Origin: an uncultured Marinobacter sp.
Lineage (GTDB): Bacteria; Pseudomonadota; Gammaproteobacteria; Pseudomonadales; Oleiphilaceae
DNA length: 64,000 nucleotides
Assembly: GCF_947259545.1 (NCBI RefSeq)
Contig: NZ_CAMYMK010000009.1
Location: 186,001-250,000, forward strand
Reading direction: 5' to 3'
Shown piece by piece: positions 10,055 to 22,176 of this stretch. Position numbers and translations under genes: made by a program. The notes under the pieces were generated by a model. That model saw nothing but the letters and a program-made list of their open reading frames with translations. It was not told the DNA's origin and ran no database searches. Every line of letters starts with the position of its first letter. The first letter of the stretch is position 1.

Positions 10055-12817
10055 ATGGCAACCATCCACGTGGACGGCCAGAGCTATCAGGTGAACGGGG
10101 CAGATAACCTGCTTCAGGCCTGCCTGTCCCTGGGCCTGGACATACCCTATTTCTGCTGGCACCCGGCCATGGGCAGTGTCGGCGCCTGCCGTCAGTGCGC
10201 CGTGCGCCAGTACAAGGACAACGAGGACAGCAAGGGCATGTTGGTGATGTCCTGCATGACCCCGGCCGCTGACGGCACCCGCATTGATATCGAGGATGAG
10301 GAAGCCCGGGCTTTTCGCGCCAGCGTGGTGGAATGGCTGATGATCAACCATCCCCACGATTGCCCGGTGTGCGAGGAAGGCGGCCACTGCCACCTTCAGG
10401 ACATGACCGTGATGACCGGTCACGACCGGCGCCGCTACCGGTTCCGCAAGCGCACCCGTCGCAACCAGTATCTGGGCCCGTTCATCGCCCACGAGATGAA
10501 CCGCTGCATCACCTGCTACCGCTGCGTGCGCTTCTACAACGACTATGCTGGCGGGACGGACCTGGGCGCGTTCGGGGCCAAGGACAACATCTATTTCGGT
10601 CGCCATGAGGAAGGCACTCTGGAAAGCCGCTTTGCCGGCAACCTGACCGAAGTCTGTCCCACCGGTGTCTTCACCGACCAGAGCCATTCCGATCAATACA
10701 CCCGCAAGTGGGACCTGCAGTTCGCGCCGGGTATCTGCCACCAGTGCGCGGTAGGGTGCAACATCAGCCCCGGTGAACGCTATGGCGATATCCGGCGAAT
10801 CGAGAACCGCTATCACGGAGCGGTGAACGGTTTTTTCCTGTGCGACCTGGGCCGCTTCGGCTACGGCTATGTGAACCGGCAGGACCGACCCAGAGTGCCG
10901 GAATTCCGGTCAGCCCGGGAGCGGGAACAGGAACCAGAGGCGCTGGGGGTGGATACGGCGCTGGCCCGGATAACGGAGGCCCTGCGCCACGCCAGCCGGG
11001 TTATCGGCATTGGCTCGCCCCGGGCCAGCCTGGAAAGCAATCACCAGCTACGGGAACTGGTGGGGGAGGCCAACTTTTCCACAGGCATCAACGAGAACGA
11101 ACAGGTCTGCCTCGACCTGATGGGTGACCTGGGCCGCAGTTGCGGACTGCCAGCGCCCACGTTGCGGGAGGTGGAAGGGCATGATGCCGTACTCCTGCTC
11201 GGCGAGGACCCCATGGAAAGCGCGGCGCGGCTTGGTCTTGCCATCCGCCAGGCGATCACCGCACCTCCGGCTGAGTATGCAGCCAGGCTGGGGATTCCCC
11301 GGTGGAATGCCGAAGGCATGAAAACCCTGGCCCAGGATCATCGCCAGCCGCTATTCATTGCCTATCCGGCCGAAACCGAGCTGGATGCCCTTGCGCGGAA
11401 ACGGCTGGCGCTTGCGCCTGAAGACATCGCCCGGCTCGGATTTGCGGTGGCCCACGCCATCGATCCGACCGCCCCCGACGTGCCCGATCTCGAGGAGACG
11501 CTGCGGTCCCGTGCCTCCGAGATTGCCCGCACACTGCTGGCCGCTGAACGGCCGCTGGTGGTCAGCGGTGGGGCGCTGGATTCCCCGGCCGTCATCAGGG
11601 CCGCCGGCAACATTGCCCGGGCGCTCTCCCGACGGGCCAGCCGTGGCAGTTTGCTCTTCGTCCGCCGGGAGGTGAACAGCACCGGTCTGGCGCTGCTGGG
11701 CGGCCAGCCCCTGGAGTGGGCACTGGATCAGTTGGCAGACGGAAGCGCCGATGCGGCGGTTATCCTGGAGAATGACCTTTATCAGCGCCTGCCGGAAACC
11801 CGCGTCGACGATGCCCTGACCAACGTCCAGACGCTGGTGGTGCTGGACCATCAGCGCACCCGCACGCTGAATCGCGCAACCTTCTCGCTGCCGGCGGCCA
11901 GCTTTGCCGAGGGCGATGGCACCCTGGTCAGCCTGGAAGGGCGGGCCCAGCGCTTCTTCCAGGTGTTCGAGCCGGGCTATCTCCGCCCGGAAGCCCGGAT
12001 CCACGAAAGCTGGCGTTGGCTGCACGGTCTGTCGGCCAAACTGAACGGCGATACCCCGGGGGACATTACCCTGGATCAGGTAACGGCGGCCTGCAGCCAG
12101 GCCTGCCCGGACCTCATGAAGATTCCCGCTGCCGCCCCTGGTGCCGCGTTCCGGATCGAGGGGCTACGGCTGGCCCGGGAGCCCCATCGATACAGTGGCC
12201 GGACGTCCATGCGGGCAAACCGCAGCGTCAGTGAGCCCCGGGTGCCCCAGGACCCGGACACCGCCTTCGCCTTTTCCATGGAGGGCTACAGCGGCTTCCG
12301 CCATCCCCATCAGCAGGTGCCCTTTGCCTGGGCGCCGGGCTGGAATTCGCCCCAGGCCTGGAACAAATTCACTGATGAAGTTGGCGGCCATTTGCGCGGG
12401 GGCGACCCGGGCATCCGGATACTCGATCCCCGGCCAGGCCAGTATCACTACGAATGTGACATTCCGGCGGCCTTTCAGCCGTCCGACACGGATTACCGGG
12501 CCATCGTTCTGCCCCGCCTGTTCGGCGGCGAGGAGACCTCCGTCCGGGCGGAGCCCATTCGTCAGCGGATGGAGCCACCGATGTTGCTGCTTTCGGAAGC
12601 CGATGCCACGGCACTGGGTGCCGAGCCGGGTGGGCTGGTTGCAGTCACCGGTGAGCAGGCCTGCGTGACGCTGCCGGCCCGTATGCAGGCGGACTGGCCA
12701 AGGGGGCTGGTGGGCCTGCCGGCCGGCAGCGTTCCGGCGGGCATCGCTAATGGTCCGGTCATGCTCACCGCCGGCCCGGGTTCCCCGCCGACAGCCGGTG
12801 AGGAGGTGCGCCCATGA
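10055..12817 (+). CDS. nuoG: NADH-quinone oxidoreductase subunit G
   Basis: 2Fe-2S ferredoxin N-terminus, [34 protein letters not shown]. Confidence 0.96.
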   Translation: MATIHVDGQSYQVNGADNLLQACLSLGLDIPYFCWHPAMGSVGACRQCAVRQYKDNEDSKGMLVMSCMTPAADGTRIDIEDEEARAFRASVVEWLMINHPHDCPVCEEGGHCHLQDMTVMTGHDRRRYRFRKRTRRNQYLGPFIAHEMNRCITCYRCVRFYNDYAGGTDLGAFGAKDNIYFGRHEEGTLESRFAGNLTEVCPTGVFTDQSHSDQYTRKWDLQFAPGICHQCAVGCNISPGERYGDIRRIENRYHGAVNGFFLCDLGRFGYGYVNRQDRPRVPEFRSAREREQEPEALGVDTALARITEALRHASRVIGIGSPRASLESNHQLRELVGEANFSTGINENEQVCLDLMGDLGRSCGLPAPTLREVEGHDAVLLLGEDPMESAARLGLAIRQAITAPPAEYAARLGIPRWNAEGMKTLAQDHRQPLFIAYPAETELDALARKRLALAPEDIARLGFAVAHAIDPTAPDVPDLEETLRSRASEIARTLLAAERPLVVSGGALDSPAVIRAAGNIARALSRRASRGSLLFVRREVNSTGLALLGGQPLEWALDQLADGSADAAVILENDLYQRLPETRVDDALTNVQTLVVLDHQRTRTLNRATFSLPAASFAEGDGTLVSLEGRAQRFFQVFEPGYLRPEARIHESWRWLHGLSAKLNGDTPGDITLDQVTAACSQACPDLMKIPAAAPGAAFRIEGLRLAREPHRYSGRTSMRANRSVSEPRVPQDPDTAFAFSMEGYSGFRHPHQQVPFAWAPGWNSPQAWNKFTDEVGGHLRGGDPGIRILDPRPGQYHYECDIPAAFQPSDTDYRAIVLPRLFGGEETSVRAEPIRQRMEPPMLLLSEADATALGAEPGGLVAVTGEQACVTLPARMQADWPRGLVGLPAGSVPAGIANGPVMLTAGPGSPPTAGEEVRP

Positions 12818-13797
12818 GCTGGTTGACGCCGGAATGGCAGGCGATTCTTTGGGCCATGTTCCAGGCCCTGGTGATTCTGCTGGGTGCGGTCCTGCTGGGC
12901 GCCGCCCTGACCATTGTCGAGCGTCGGCTGCTGGGGCTCTGGCAGGATCGGTACGGGCCTAACCGGGTAGGTCCGTTTGGCGGCCTGCAACTGGTGGCCG
13001 ACATGATCAAGATTTTCTTCAAGGAAGACTGGATTCCACCGTTTGCGGACCGGTCGCTGTTCCTGTTGGCACCGGTAATTGCCTTTGCCTCCCTGCTGCT
13101 GTCGTTCATCGTCATTCCGATAACGCCCGAATGGGGCATTGCGGACTTGCACATCGGGTTGCTGTTTTTCCTGGCAATGGCGGGAATCAACGTCTACGCC
13201 GTGCTGCTGGGGGGCTGGGCCAGTGGCAACAAGTACGCGTTGCTGGGCGCTTTACGCTCGTCGGCCCAGACCATTTCCTACGAGGTGTTCATGGGTCTGT
13301 CGCTGATGGGGGTGGTGGCTCTGGCCGGTTCCTTCAACATGCGCGAGATTGTCGCCGCCCAGGAAGGACTCTGGTTCGTCATTCCCCAGTTCTTTGGCTT
13401 CTGCACCTTTTTGGTTGCCGGTATTGCCGTGACTCACCGCCACCCCTTTGACCAGCCCGAAGCGGAACAGGAGCTGGCGGACGGGTACCACATTGAATAC
13501 TCCGGCATGAAGTTCGGCCTGTTCTTTATCGGTGAGTATGTGGGCATGGTGCTGGTGTCCGCCCTCATCGTCACCCTGTTCTTCGGCGGCTGGCACGGCC
13601 CCTGGTTACCACCGGTGCTCTGGTTTGCGATCAAAACCGGCTTCTTCCTGATGCTTTTCATCCTGTTACGGGCCTCATTGCCGCGGCCCCGCTATGACCG
13701 GGTGATGAGCTTTGGCTGGAAGATTTGTCTGCCCCTGACCCTGATCAATCTGCTGGCAACCGGCGCGGTGATGCTGCTGGTTGCACCCCAAAGTTGA
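12814..13797 (+). CDS. nuoH: NADH-quinone oxidoreductase subunit H
   Basis: [47 protein letters not shown]. Confidence 0.97.
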   Translation: MSWLTPEWQAILWAMFQALVILLGAVLLGAALTIVERRLLGLWQDRYGPNRVGPFGGLQLVADMIKIFFKEDWIPPFADRSLFLLAPVIAFASLLLSFIVIPITPEWGIADLHIGLLFFLAMAGINVYAVLLGGWASGNKYALLGALRSSAQTISYEVFMGLSLMGVVALAGSFNMREIVAAQEGLWFVIPQFFGFCTFLVAGIAVTHRHPFDQPEAEQELADGYHIEYSGMKFGLFFIGEYVGMVLVSALIVTLFFGGWHGPWLPPVLWFAIKTGFFLMLFILLRASLPRPRYDRVMSFGWKICLPLTLINLLATGAVMLLVAPQS

Positions 13798-13810
13798 GGA
13801 GGACCCAGTA

Positions 13811-14380
13811 ATGGAGAAAGAAAAGGTCCCGTTCATCAAATCCGTGTTGTGGCTGGTACCGGCGACCTGGACCCAGCTGCGGACCCTGGGAATGGTGTTC
13901 ATGCACAGCTTCCGCAAACGGGAGACCGTGAACTACCCGGAAGAGGCGGTCTATCTGCCGCCCCGCTACCGTGGCCGGATCGTGCTGACCCGCGATCCCG
14001 ACGGCGAGGAACGCTGCGTTGCCTGCAACCTGTGCGCGGTGGCCTGCCCGGTGGACTGCATTTCCCTGCAGAAGGGGGAGCAGGAGGACGGCCGCTGGTA
14101 CCCGGAATTCTTCCGGATCAATTTCTCCCGCTGCATTTTCTGCGGCATGTGCGAGGAAGCCTGTCCCACCTCGGCGATCCAGCTGACCCCTGACTTCGAG
14201 ATGGGCGAGTACGACCGGCAGGAACTGGTTTACGAGAAAGAAGACCTGCTGATCAACGGGCCGGGCAAGGATCACGACTACCACTTTTATAAGGTGGCGG
14301 GCATGGCCATCGGAGGCAAGGACAAGGGCCAGGCCCTGAATGAGGAGGAACCGGTGGACGTAAGGTCTTTGCTGCCATAA
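13811..14380 (+). CDS. nuoI: NADH-quinone oxidoreductase subunit I
   Basis: Two 4Fe-4S motifs [18 protein letters not shown] and [18 protein letters not shown]; start at ATG 13811. Confidence 0.95.
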   Translation: MEKEKVPFIKSVLWLVPATWTQLRTLGMVFMHSFRKRETVNYPEEAVYLPPRYRGRIVLTRDPDGEERCVACNLCAVACPVDCISLQKGEQEDGRWYPEFFRINFSRCIFCGMCEEACPTSAIQLTPDFEMGEYDRQELVYEKEDLLINGPGKDHDYHFYKVAGMAIGGKDKGQALNEEEPVDVRSLLP

Positions 14381-14398
14381 CCCGGGAGGCGAGAATCC

Positions 14399-14911
14399 AT
14401 GGAACTGGCATTTTATCTGAGTGGGCTGGTGGCGGTACTGGCCACCGTGGGTGTGATCACCGGCAAGAACCCGGTGCATGCGGTGGTGTACCTCATTGTG
14501 TCGCTGATTGCCGTGGCGCTGGTGTTTTTTGCACTGGGCGCACCGTTTGCCGGGGCCCTGGAAATCATTGTCTATGCCGGCGCCATCATGGTCCTGTTCG
14601 TGTTTGTGGTGATGATGCTCAATCTGGGCCCGGACGAAGACAGCGCGGGCTGGCGTCACCCACGCCACTGGGTTGGCCCCTCAATACTGGCAGGAATCCT
14701 CCTGGCTGTGCTGGTGACCCTGCTGATACGGGGTGACCTGGTACAGGTCATCGAGGGCGACCTGCTGACCGCCCGGTCGGTGGCCCTGACCCTGTTCGGG
14801 CCCTGGCTCATGGTGGTTGAGCTGTCGGGGCTGCTGCTACTGGGGGCTCTGATTACAGCTTCTCACGTCGGGCGTCGTTCAAATCCGTCACGGAACAGGA
14901 GTGGTCACTGA
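14399..14911 (+). CDS. nuoJ: NADH-quinone oxidoreductase subunit J
   Basis: Position in operon; [54 protein letters not shown]. Confidence 0.95.
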   Translation: MELAFYLSGLVAVLATVGVITGKNPVHAVVYLIVSLIAVALVFFALGAPFAGALEIIVYAGAIMVLFVFVVMMLNLGPDEDSAGWRHPRHWVGPSILAGILLAVLVTLLIRGDLVQVIEGDLLTARSVALTLFGPWLMVVELSGLLLLGALITASHVGRRSNPSRNRSGH

Positions 14912-15219
14912 TGTCGGGCATCCCGGTGGAACACGGCCTGATCCTGGCCGCTATTCTCTTTGTGTTGGGCCTGGCGGGGCTGATGCTGAGGCGGAACATG
15001 CTGTTCGTACTGATGAGCCTGGAGGTCATGCTGAATGCGGCGGCCCTTGCCTTTGTGGTGGGTGCCACGGCCTGGAAACAGCCCGAAGGTCAGGCCATGT
15101 TTCTGCTGGTAATCACCCTGGCGGCCGCTGAAGCCGCGGTGGGGCTGGCACTGATGATTCAGCTCTTCCAGCGTGCGCGTTCCCTGAACCTGGACCTGAC
15201 CAGCAGGATGCGCGGATGA
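14911..15219 (+). CDS. nuoK: NADH-quinone oxidoreductase subunit K
   Basis: 102 aa; [43 protein letters not shown]. Confidence 0.96.
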   Translation: MSGIPVEHGLILAAILFVLGLAGLMLRRNMLFVLMSLEVMLNAAALAFVVGATAWKQPEGQAMFLLVITLAAAEAAVGLALMIQLFQRARSLNLDLTSRMRG

Positions 15220-17090
15220 TGGAGTTGGCCGTTACCCTGTCGTTTGCGTTGCCCCTGATCGGTACCCTGCTGCTGGCGTTTTCCGGTGGTCGTCTGGGGC
15301 CCCGTCTGGCCTCCGCGATCGGTGTTGCCAGCATCGGACTGGCGGCGCTGGCGACGGCCTGGGCGATTGCTCTTCATGCCGGCGGCGACGAAACCCTGCG
15401 CTTTACGCTCTGGACCTGGATCGAGGCGGGTGCGTTCAGGCCGACCATCGGTCTGGCGGTGGATGGCCTGGCCCTGGTAATGATGGCGGTTATTACCGGC
15501 GTGGGTTTTTTCATCCACCTGTTCGCCGCCTGGTACATGGCGGGGGATGCGGGGGTCACTCGCTTCTATGCCTGGATGAACCTGTTCGTCTTCAGCATGC
15601 TGATCCTGGTGCTGGGGGATAACCTCTTGTTGCTGTTCCTGGGCTGGGAAGGCGTGGGGCTGTGCAGTTACCTGCTGATCGGCTACTACTTCCAGGACAG
15701 CGCCAACGGCCGCGCCGCGTTCAAGGCATTTGTGGTGACCCGGATCGGGGATGTCTTCCTGGCCCTGGGTTTGTTCCTGATCTTCCGGGACCTGGGAACC
15801 CTGGATATTCAGCAGGTGATGGTCCGGGCCTCCGAGGTCTGGTCGGTCGGCGACCCCACGGCGAGCCTGGTGGCGCTGCTGGTGCTCGGCGGGGCCCTGG
15901 GCAAGTCGGCACAGTTGCCGCTGCATACCTGGTTACCGGACGCCATGGCGGGCCCGACCCCGGTGTCGGCGCTGATCCACGCGGCCACCATGGTAACCGC
16001 CGGGGTCTACCTGATCGCGCGGCTGAACGGCATTTTCCTGCTGGCGCCGGACGTGCTCTGGCTGGTCGGTGTGATTGGTGCGGTCTCGCTGCTGCTGGCG
16101 GCGTTTGCCGCTCTCGCCCAGACCGACATCAAGCGGATCCTGGCCTATTCCACCATGAGCCAGATCGGCTACATGTTTCTGGCGCTCGGCGTCGGCGCTT
16201 TTGATGCGGCCATTTTCCACCTGGTTACTCACGCCTTCTTCAAGGCGCTGTTGTTCCTGTCGGCCGGCGCCGTGATCATCAGTTGTCACCACGAGCAGGA
16301 TATGGGGAGACTGGGCGGACTGCGAAAGCGGCTGCCGGTGGCCTATGGCGGTTTCCTGGTGGGCGGCGCGGCCCTGGTGGCGCTGCCTCTGGTGACGGCG
16401 GGCTTCTACAGCAAGGATGAAATCCTCTGGCAAGCGGTGGCTGCCGGCCACCAGGGGCTTTTGCTGGCGGGCCTTATAGGCGCGTTTCTGACCTGTATTT
16501 ACACGGTGCGTTTGATTCTCGGGACCTTCCACGGGGACTGTGGCAGCGACAACGCCCGTAATGCCGAGCCGGGTACCAACCCGTTGACCCATCACCTGCC
16601 CTTGGTGGTGCTGGCGGTATTATCCACTGCCCTGGGCGCCTGGCTTTACCCGCATCTCGGCGGCCTGTTCCCGGCGCCGCCCGGCGCCAGCACCGACGCC
16701 GGACACACCCTGCTCCAGATACTGGCCATCAGCACCGTGATCGCGGGTCTGGCAACGGCGGGCTGGCTGTTTCTGGCCCGTCCCCAGTGGCTGCGGCGAC
16801 AGGCCGGGCATGGCCTGGGCGCCCTGTTGTGGTCGCTGTGGCACCGGGCCTGGGGATTTGATGCCCTGTATGACCGGCTTCTGGTCAGGCCCTGGCAGTA
16901 TCTGGTCCGGATGCTGAGGTACGACCTGGTGAACATGACGATGAATCTTCCTGCCCTGTTGGCCAAACTCCTCAATGGTGGACTGGTGCGAACCCAGAAC
17001 GGCCGGATCCGGAGCTACGCGACAGCGATGATTCTGGGCGCCACGGTAATGCTTCTGGCGCTGGTGCTGCTCCCGGGGGGTGTCGCATGA
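15216..17090 (+). CDS. nuoL: NADH-quinone oxidoreductase subunit L
   Basis: 624 aa; [51 protein letters not shown]. Confidence 0.97.
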   Translation: MMELAVTLSFALPLIGTLLLAFSGGRLGPRLASAIGVASIGLAALATAWAIALHAGGDETLRFTLWTWIEAGAFRPTIGLAVDGLALVMMAVITGVGFFIHLFAAWYMAGDAGVTRFYAWMNLFVFSMLILVLGDNLLLLFLGWEGVGLCSYLLIGYYFQDSANGRAAFKAFVVTRIGDVFLALGLFLIFRDLGTLDIQQVMVRASEVWSVGDPTASLVALLVLGGALGKSAQLPLHTWLPDAMAGPTPVSALIHAATMVTAGVYLIARLNGIFLLAPDVLWLVGVIGAVSLLLAAFAALAQTDIKRILAYSTMSQIGYMFLALGVGAFDAAIFHLVTHAFFKALLFLSAGAVIISCHHEQDMGRLGGLRKRLPVAYGGFLVGGAALVALPLVTAGFYSKDEILWQAVAAGHQGLLLAGLIGAFLTCIYTVRLILGTFHGDCGSDNARNAEPGTNPLTHHLPLVVLAVLSTALGAWLYPHLGGLFPAPPGASTDAGHTLLQILAISTVIAGLATAGWLFLARPQWLRRQAGHGLGALLWSLWHRAWGFDALYDRLLVRPWQYLVRMLRYDLVNMTMNLPALLAKLLNGGLVRTQNGRIRSYATAMILGATVMLLALVLLPGGVA

Positions 17091-18616
17091 TCCTGGTCTG
17101 GCTGATTCTGATTCCCTTTCTCGGCGGTCTCTTGTGCTGGCAGGCGGATCGTTGGGGCGAGCAGGCGCCGCGGTGGATTGCCCTGGCGACCATGCTGTTT
17201 GTGCTGGTGATCAGCCTCTGGTTGTGGGTTACCGGGGACTTTGCTTTTCCCCAGGGGGCCCAGAACCAGTGGCTACTGGAATGGCGGACGTCCTGGATTC
17301 CCCGCTTCGGCGTTGAGGTGCACCTGGCCATAGACGGCCTGTCGATGATTCTGGTGGCCCTCACCGGTTTCCTCGGCGCGCTGGCGGTGCTGTGTTCCTG
17401 GCACGAGATCACCCACCGCATCGGTTTCTTTCACCTCAACCTGTTGTGGATACTCGGTGGTGTCGTGGGGGTCTTCCTGGCGCTGGACCTGTTTCTGTTT
17501 TTCCTGTTCTGGGAAATGATGCTGGTGCCCATGTATTTCCTGATTGCGCTCTGGGGCCACAGTGGCTCGCCGGGTCAAACCCGCATTCGTGCCGCCACCC
17601 GCTTCTTCATTTACACCCAGGCCAGCGGACTGTTGATGCTGGTGGCGATCCTGTCGCTGGTGTTTATCCACTTCGGTAACAGCGGCGAATGGTCGTTCAG
17701 CTATGACGTCCTGCGCCGGGCGGACGTGCCGGAGGCGATGGCGCCCTGGCTGATGCTGGGCTTTTTCGTCGCATTTGCGGTCAAACTGCCAGTGGTGCCC
17801 TTCCATGGCTGGTTGCCAGACGCCCACGCCCAGGCTCCGACCGCCGGCAGTGTCGATCTGGCCGGCATCCTGCTGAAAACCGCAGCTTACGGCATGCTTC
17901 GGTTCGGTCTGCCGCTGTTCCCGGAAGAATCCCGGGCCTTTGCGCCGGTGGCCATGACACTGGGGCTGATCGGTATCATCTATGGCGCGGTGCTGGCGTG
18001 CGGCCAGCAGGACATCAAGCGGCTAATTGCCTACACCAGTATTTCCCATATGGGCTTCGTGCTGATTGCCATCTACTCCGGCTCGGAACTGGCCATTCAG
18101 GGGGCGGTGGTGCTGATGGTAGCGCACGCGTTCTCATCAGCCGGTCTGTTTATCCTGAGCGGGCAGCTGTATGAACGCATCCATACCCGTGATATGACCA
18201 TCATGGGTGGCCTCTGGGGTCGGATACCGGCGCTGCCGGGCTTTACCCTGTGCTTTGTCGCGGCCTCCCTGGGCATGCCCGCCACCGCCAACTTCGTGGG
18301 CGAATTCATGATTCTGTTCGGCACTTTCCCGACGGCGCCGGTGGTTGTGGTGATTGCCAGTGCCGGTCTGGTGCTTGCGGCTATCTATTCCCTGATCCTG
18401 ATGCAGCGGGTGCATTTCGGGCCCGTGTACCGACAGGGCGCGCTGGCGGGACCGGACTGGCGGGAGTACATCATGATGCTGAGTCTGTTGGCGCTGGTCA
18501 TTCTGGTCGGACTGTATCCCCAGCCTCTGCTGGATATCACTGCTGGCCTGTCTGCTTCCATTGCCGAGCTGTTCGCCGAAGGCAGTCTGGCCGACGTTGC
18601 CGGAGAGGTGCGCTGA
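17087..18616 (+). CDS. nuoM: NADH-quinone oxidoreductase subunit M
   Basis: 509 aa; FFLFWEMMLVPMYFLIALWG; FHGWLPDAHAQAPTAGSVDLAGILLKTAAYG. Confidence 0.97.
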   Translation: MILVWLILIPFLGGLLCWQADRWGEQAPRWIALATMLFVLVISLWLWVTGDFAFPQGAQNQWLLEWRTSWIPRFGVEVHLAIDGLSMILVALTGFLGALAVLCSWHEITHRIGFFHLNLLWILGGVVGVFLALDLFLFFLFWEMMLVPMYFLIALWGHSGSPGQTRIRAATRFFIYTQASGLLMLVAILSLVFIHFGNSGEWSFSYDVLRRADVPEAMAPWLMLGFFVAFAVKLPVVPFHGWLPDAHAQAPTAGSVDLAGILLKTAAYGMLRFGLPLFPEESRAFAPVAMTLGLIGIIYGAVLACGQQDIKRLIAYTSISHMGFVLIAIYSGSELAIQGAVVLMVAHAFSSAGLFILSGQLYERIHTRDMTIMGGLWGRIPALPGFTLCFVAASLGMPATANFVGEFMILFGTFPTAPVVVVIASAGLVLAAIYSLILMQRVHFGPVYRQGALAGPDWREYIMMLSLLALVILVGLYPQPLLDITAGLSASIAELFAEGSLADVAGEVR

Positions 18617-20055
18617 TGCTGACGACCGCGGACCTTGTCACGGTATTGCCCCTGATCATTGTCGCTTCGACGGCGGTGATCGTCATGCTCGGGGTTGCCT
18701 GGCGGCGAAATCATGCGGTTACCGCGCTGGTCTCGGCGGCGGGCCTGGTTCTTGGTCTGTTGGCGCTGCCGCTGACCTTTCCCGCGACCAGCTCCCCGCC
18801 TCTGATGCAGGTGGATGGCTTGGCGGTCATGGCGGGCACTCTGGTCCTGGTCTCGGCGCTGGTGACGGTGATCCTGAGCCATCATTACCTGACCGGCTAC
18901 ATCGGACCGAAGGAAGAGTTTTATCTGCTGCTGTTGTGCGCCACTGCCGGCGCCCTGGCGCTGGTGGCCAGCGACCACCTGGCAATGCTGTTTATCAGCC
19001 TGGAGCTTTTGTCCATGCCTTTGTACGGCATGTTGGCTTACAGCTTTCGCGCGGAGCGCTCTCTGGAAGCGGGTATCAAGTATCTGCTGTTGTCGGCTGC
19101 GGCAACGGCGTTCCTGCTGTTTGGTATGGCGCTGATCTACGCCCGCACCGGTTACCTGGATCTGGCCGGTGTGGCTGGAGCGCTGGTACAGGCACCGGAT
19201 GCCTGGATGCTCGCCGGCGCTGCCCTGATCGTGGTGGGGTTGGGTTTCAAGCTGTCCGTGGTGCCCTTCCACCTGTGGACACCCGACGTATATCAGGGTG
19301 GCCCGGCGCCCGCCACCATCTTCCTGGCCACCGTCAGCAAGCTGGCTGTGTTCGTGGTGCTGTTAAGGCTGGTGCTGGCGGCACCGTTCTTCAGCAGTGA
19401 GTGGCTGCAGACCCTGATTACGGTACTGGCCCTGCTGACCATGTTGGGGGGGAATCTTCTGGCCCTGTTCCAGGCCAATCTCAAACGCCTGCTGGGTTAT
19501 TCCTCCATCGCCCATTTCGGTTATCTGCTGGTGGCGATTGTCGTCGGCAACGCCCTGGCCACGGAAACCACCGGGGTGTACCTGATCACCTATCTGGTCA
19601 CTACCCTGGCGGCTTTCGGCGTGGTCACCCTGGTCTCAAGTCCGTTTGGTGGTGAAGATGCTGACGGGTTGCCGGTATACCGGGGTCTGTTCTGGCGCCG
19701 GCCTTACCTGGCGGCGGTGATGACAGTCAGCTTCCTGTCACTGGCGGGCATTCCGTTAACCGCTGGCTTTATCGGGAAGTTCTACGTGATTGCCCTGGGC
19801 GTTGCCGACAGTCGCTGGTGGCTGGTGGGCGGGGTTGTCGCAGGCAGTGCCATCGGCCTGTACTACTACCTGCGAGTGATGGTGACCCTGTACCTGCCGG
19901 AGCCCGGTATGCGTCGCCGGGATGTCACCAATGACTGGGGCAGTCGCATTGGCGGCCTGACCCTGATGGCCCTGGCTGTGGTCATTCTCGTGCTTGGTAT
20001 CTACCCCGCCCCGATGATCGACTGGGTCCAAGGACTCAGCGGATTAACGAATTAG
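18616..20055 (+). CDS. nuoN: NADH-quinone oxidoreductase subunit N
   Basis: Start at ATG 18616 overlapping the nuoM stop; FHLWTPDVYQGGPAPATIFLATVSKLAVF. The longer track ORF (from 18250) overlaps nuoM out of frame. Confidence 0.95.
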   Translation: MLTTADLVTVLPLIIVASTAVIVMLGVAWRRNHAVTALVSAAGLVLGLLALPLTFPATSSPPLMQVDGLAVMAGTLVLVSALVTVILSHHYLTGYIGPKEEFYLLLLCATAGALALVASDHLAMLFISLELLSMPLYGMLAYSFRAERSLEAGIKYLLLSAAATAFLLFGMALIYARTGYLDLAGVAGALVQAPDAWMLAGAALIVVGLGFKLSVVPFHLWTPDVYQGGPAPATIFLATVSKLAVFVVLLRLVLAAPFFSSEWLQTLITVLALLTMLGGNLLALFQANLKRLLGYSSIAHFGYLLVAIVVGNALATETTGVYLITYLVTTLAAFGVVTLVSSPFGGEDADGLPVYRGLFWRRPYLAAVMTVSFLSLAGIPLTAGFIGKFYVIALGVADSRWWLVGGVVAGSAIGLYYYLRVMVTLYLPEPGMRRRDVTNDWGSRIGGLTLMALAVVILVLGIYPAPMIDWVQGLSGLTN

Positions 20056-20056
20056 A

Positions 20057-21367
20057 CTAGTGCAGTTTGAGCCGCGGATGCATGGCCCGGTTGATCCTGT
20101 CCATCAGCCAGATCACGCCGGTCCTCAGGAATCCGTGCAGGGCGACCTGGTGCATGCGGTACAGGGAAACATAGAACAGGCGGGCCACCTTGCCTTCAAT
20201 GTACATGCTGCGCCCGGACAGGTTGCCCATCAGGTTGCCGACGGTGGTGTAGTGACTGAAGTTGATCAATGAGCCGTAATCATTGTAGACAAAGGGCACG
20301 GCCTCTTTGTCCTCAAGTCGGTTACAGAGCGTCTTGAACAACGCATCCGCCTGCTGGTGCGCGGCCTGGGCCCTTGGCGGTACGGGTCTTTCGGAATCCG
20401 GCTGGGGGCAGGCGGCACAATCACCCAGCGCAAAAATGCTGTTGTCACGGGTGGTTTGCAGAGTCTGCTCCACCACCAGCTGGTTGCCCCGGTTCACTTC
20501 GAGGCCATCCAGTTCCGCCAGGAAGCCGGGTGCCTTGATTCCGGCGGCCCAGATGGTCATTTCCGAAGGCAGTTCGGTGCCGTCCTTCATCACAATGCTT
20601 TGCGCGCGTACTTCGCTCACCGGTTGTCCGGTCATGACCTTGACGCTTTGCCGTTCCAGTTCCCGGGTGGCGGCTGCGGACAGGCGTTCGGGCAATGCCG
20701 GCAGGATACGGTCAGCCGCCTCGATGACAGAGATCGATACATCCGATGCCTGCAGATGACTCATGCCAAAGACCGGTAACTCCCGTGAGGCCAGGCGTAG
20801 CTCCGCTGCCAGTTCCACGCCTGTGGCCCCGGCGCCGATGATGGTGATGGGCAGTTCGTGGGTCTGACCCTGGTTCGCATCGTGGTTCTTGCGCAGGAAA
20901 GCATTGAGCAACAGGTTATGGAAACGGCGTGCCTGCATCAGGCTGTCCAGGAACAGGCAGTGCTCCTGGGCGCCGGGTGTGCCGAAATCATTGGCGGTAC
21001 TGCCGACAGCCACCACCAGGGTGTCATAACTGATGCGACGCTCCGGAACCACTTCCACGCCCTCTTCATCGTGAAAGGGCGCGATCACCAGCTGTTTGGC
21101 GTCACGATCCAGTCCGCTCATGCAACCAAGCTGGAACTCATAATGGTGCTTTTGGGCGTGTGCGCGGTAGTTGATCTCGTTGGCACTGGCATCGAGTGAC
21201 CCGGAGGCCACTTCGTGGAGCAGGGGTTTCCAGACATGGGTCAGGCCGGCATCCACCAGGGTAATGCGCGCCCTGCGCTTCCTGCCAAGTTTGTTGCCCA
21301 GGCTGGTGACGAGCTCAAGACCGCCGGCACCACCGCCGACTACGACAATGTGATGAAGTTTATCCAT
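20057..21367 (-). CDS. ndh: NAD(P)/FAD-dependent oxidoreductase, type II NADH dehydrogenase (NDH-2)
   Basis: MDKLHHIVVVGGGAGGLELVTSLGNKLG; TIIGAGATGVELAAEL; FALGDCA; start at ATG 21367. Confidence 0.92.
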   Translation of the reverse strand: MDKLHHIVVVGGGAGGLELVTSLGNKLGRKRRARITLVDAGLTHVWKPLLHEVASGSLDASANEINYRAHAQKHHYEFQLGCMSGLDRDAKQLVIAPFHDEEGVEVVPERRISYDTLVVAVGSTANDFGTPGAQEHCLFLDSLMQARRFHNLLLNAFLRKNHDANQGQTHELPITIIGAGATGVELAAELRLASRELPVFGMSHLQASDVSISVIEAADRILPALPERLSAAATRELERQSVKVMTGQPVSEVRAQSIVMKDGTELPSEMTIWAAGIKAPGFLAELDGLEVNRGNQLVVEQTLQTTRDNSIFALGDCAACPQPDSERPVPPRAQAAHQQADALFKTLCNRLEDKEAVPFVYNDYGSLINFSHYTTVGNLMGNLSGRSMYIEGKVARLFYVSLYRMHQVALHGFLRTGVIWLMDRINRAMHPRLKLH

Positions 21368-21546
21368 GACAATCAGACCTTTAAGTGAAGAGAGCCAAGC
21401 GCTCTTCGGGCAAAAGCGCTTGGCTGTCCTCACTGGAAACGAATGAAAGGTAGGGTGCTAATACTGGCGCGATAATACTAACGCGGAGAGGACAGCAGGT
21501 ACAATTGGACCAATGTCCCGCTTTCCCTCAACTCTTACGGACGGGG

Positions 21547-22152
21547 TCAGTGGTGGGTGCGGTATCCATCCAGGATGGCTGCCATGTCGTCCCCGAGAGC
21601 CTGTAGTTGCTCACTCGTCAGGCCTCTCTCGGCCATGGCCCGCAGCGCCATGATCTGGGCCTGGATTAGCCTGGCCAGACGGCTGCAATCCGCTGTTGAG
21701 AGCAGTTCTCCCCGACCCTTTGCCTGCTCCAGTGCTGCTTTCAGGGCATGCTCAATCGCTGCAAGAATGCTGTTGGCCTGGGCTGCCAGTTCACTGTGTG
21801 TGTTGCTGGATTCCAGCAGGGTTTTGACGATCATGCAGGCCCGCGATGGCGCCTCTGTATCGGGGCCACAGCTGGCGGCAATGGTGCGCAGGTAATCCTG
21901 AAGGCCGTCCACGATGGAATCGTATTGTTCCAGGTGCGCGGCCATTTCCCGACCGCCCCGTTCGGCGTAGGAGGCCAGTGCTTCGGAAAACAGCCCATCC
22001 TTGCTGCCGAATGTGGCGTAAATACTACCGGGGCGCATATCCAGGGCGTGCTCGATTTGTTTCATCGAGCTGCCATGGTAGCCCTTCTCCCAGAACAGGC
22101 CAACGGCCTTCTCCAGGGCGACTTTTCGGTCATAGCGTGCGTGTCTGGCCAT
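21547..22152 (-). CDS. TetR/AcrR family transcriptional regulator
   Basis: LFWEKGYHGSSMKQIEHALDMRPGSIYATFGSKDGLFSEAL helix-turn-helix. Confidence 0.92.
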   Translation of the reverse strand: MARHARYDRKVALEKAVGLFWEKGYHGSSMKQIEHALDMRPGSIYATFGSKDGLFSEALASYAERGGREMAAHLEQYDSIVDGLQDYLRTIAASCGPDTEAPSRACMIVKTLLESSNTHSELAAQANSILAAIEHALKAALEQAKGRGELLSTADCSRLARLIQAQIMALRAMAERGLTSEQLQALGDDMAAILDGYRTHH

Positions 22153-22176
22153 ATCAGCAGTCCACCAACATTCTGT

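Noticed and set aside
18250-18615. 5' extension of the nuoN ORF
   Set aside because: Overlaps nuoM out of frame with Arg/Gly-rich shadow sequence; ATG 18616 overlaps the nuoM stop as in the other nuo junctions.
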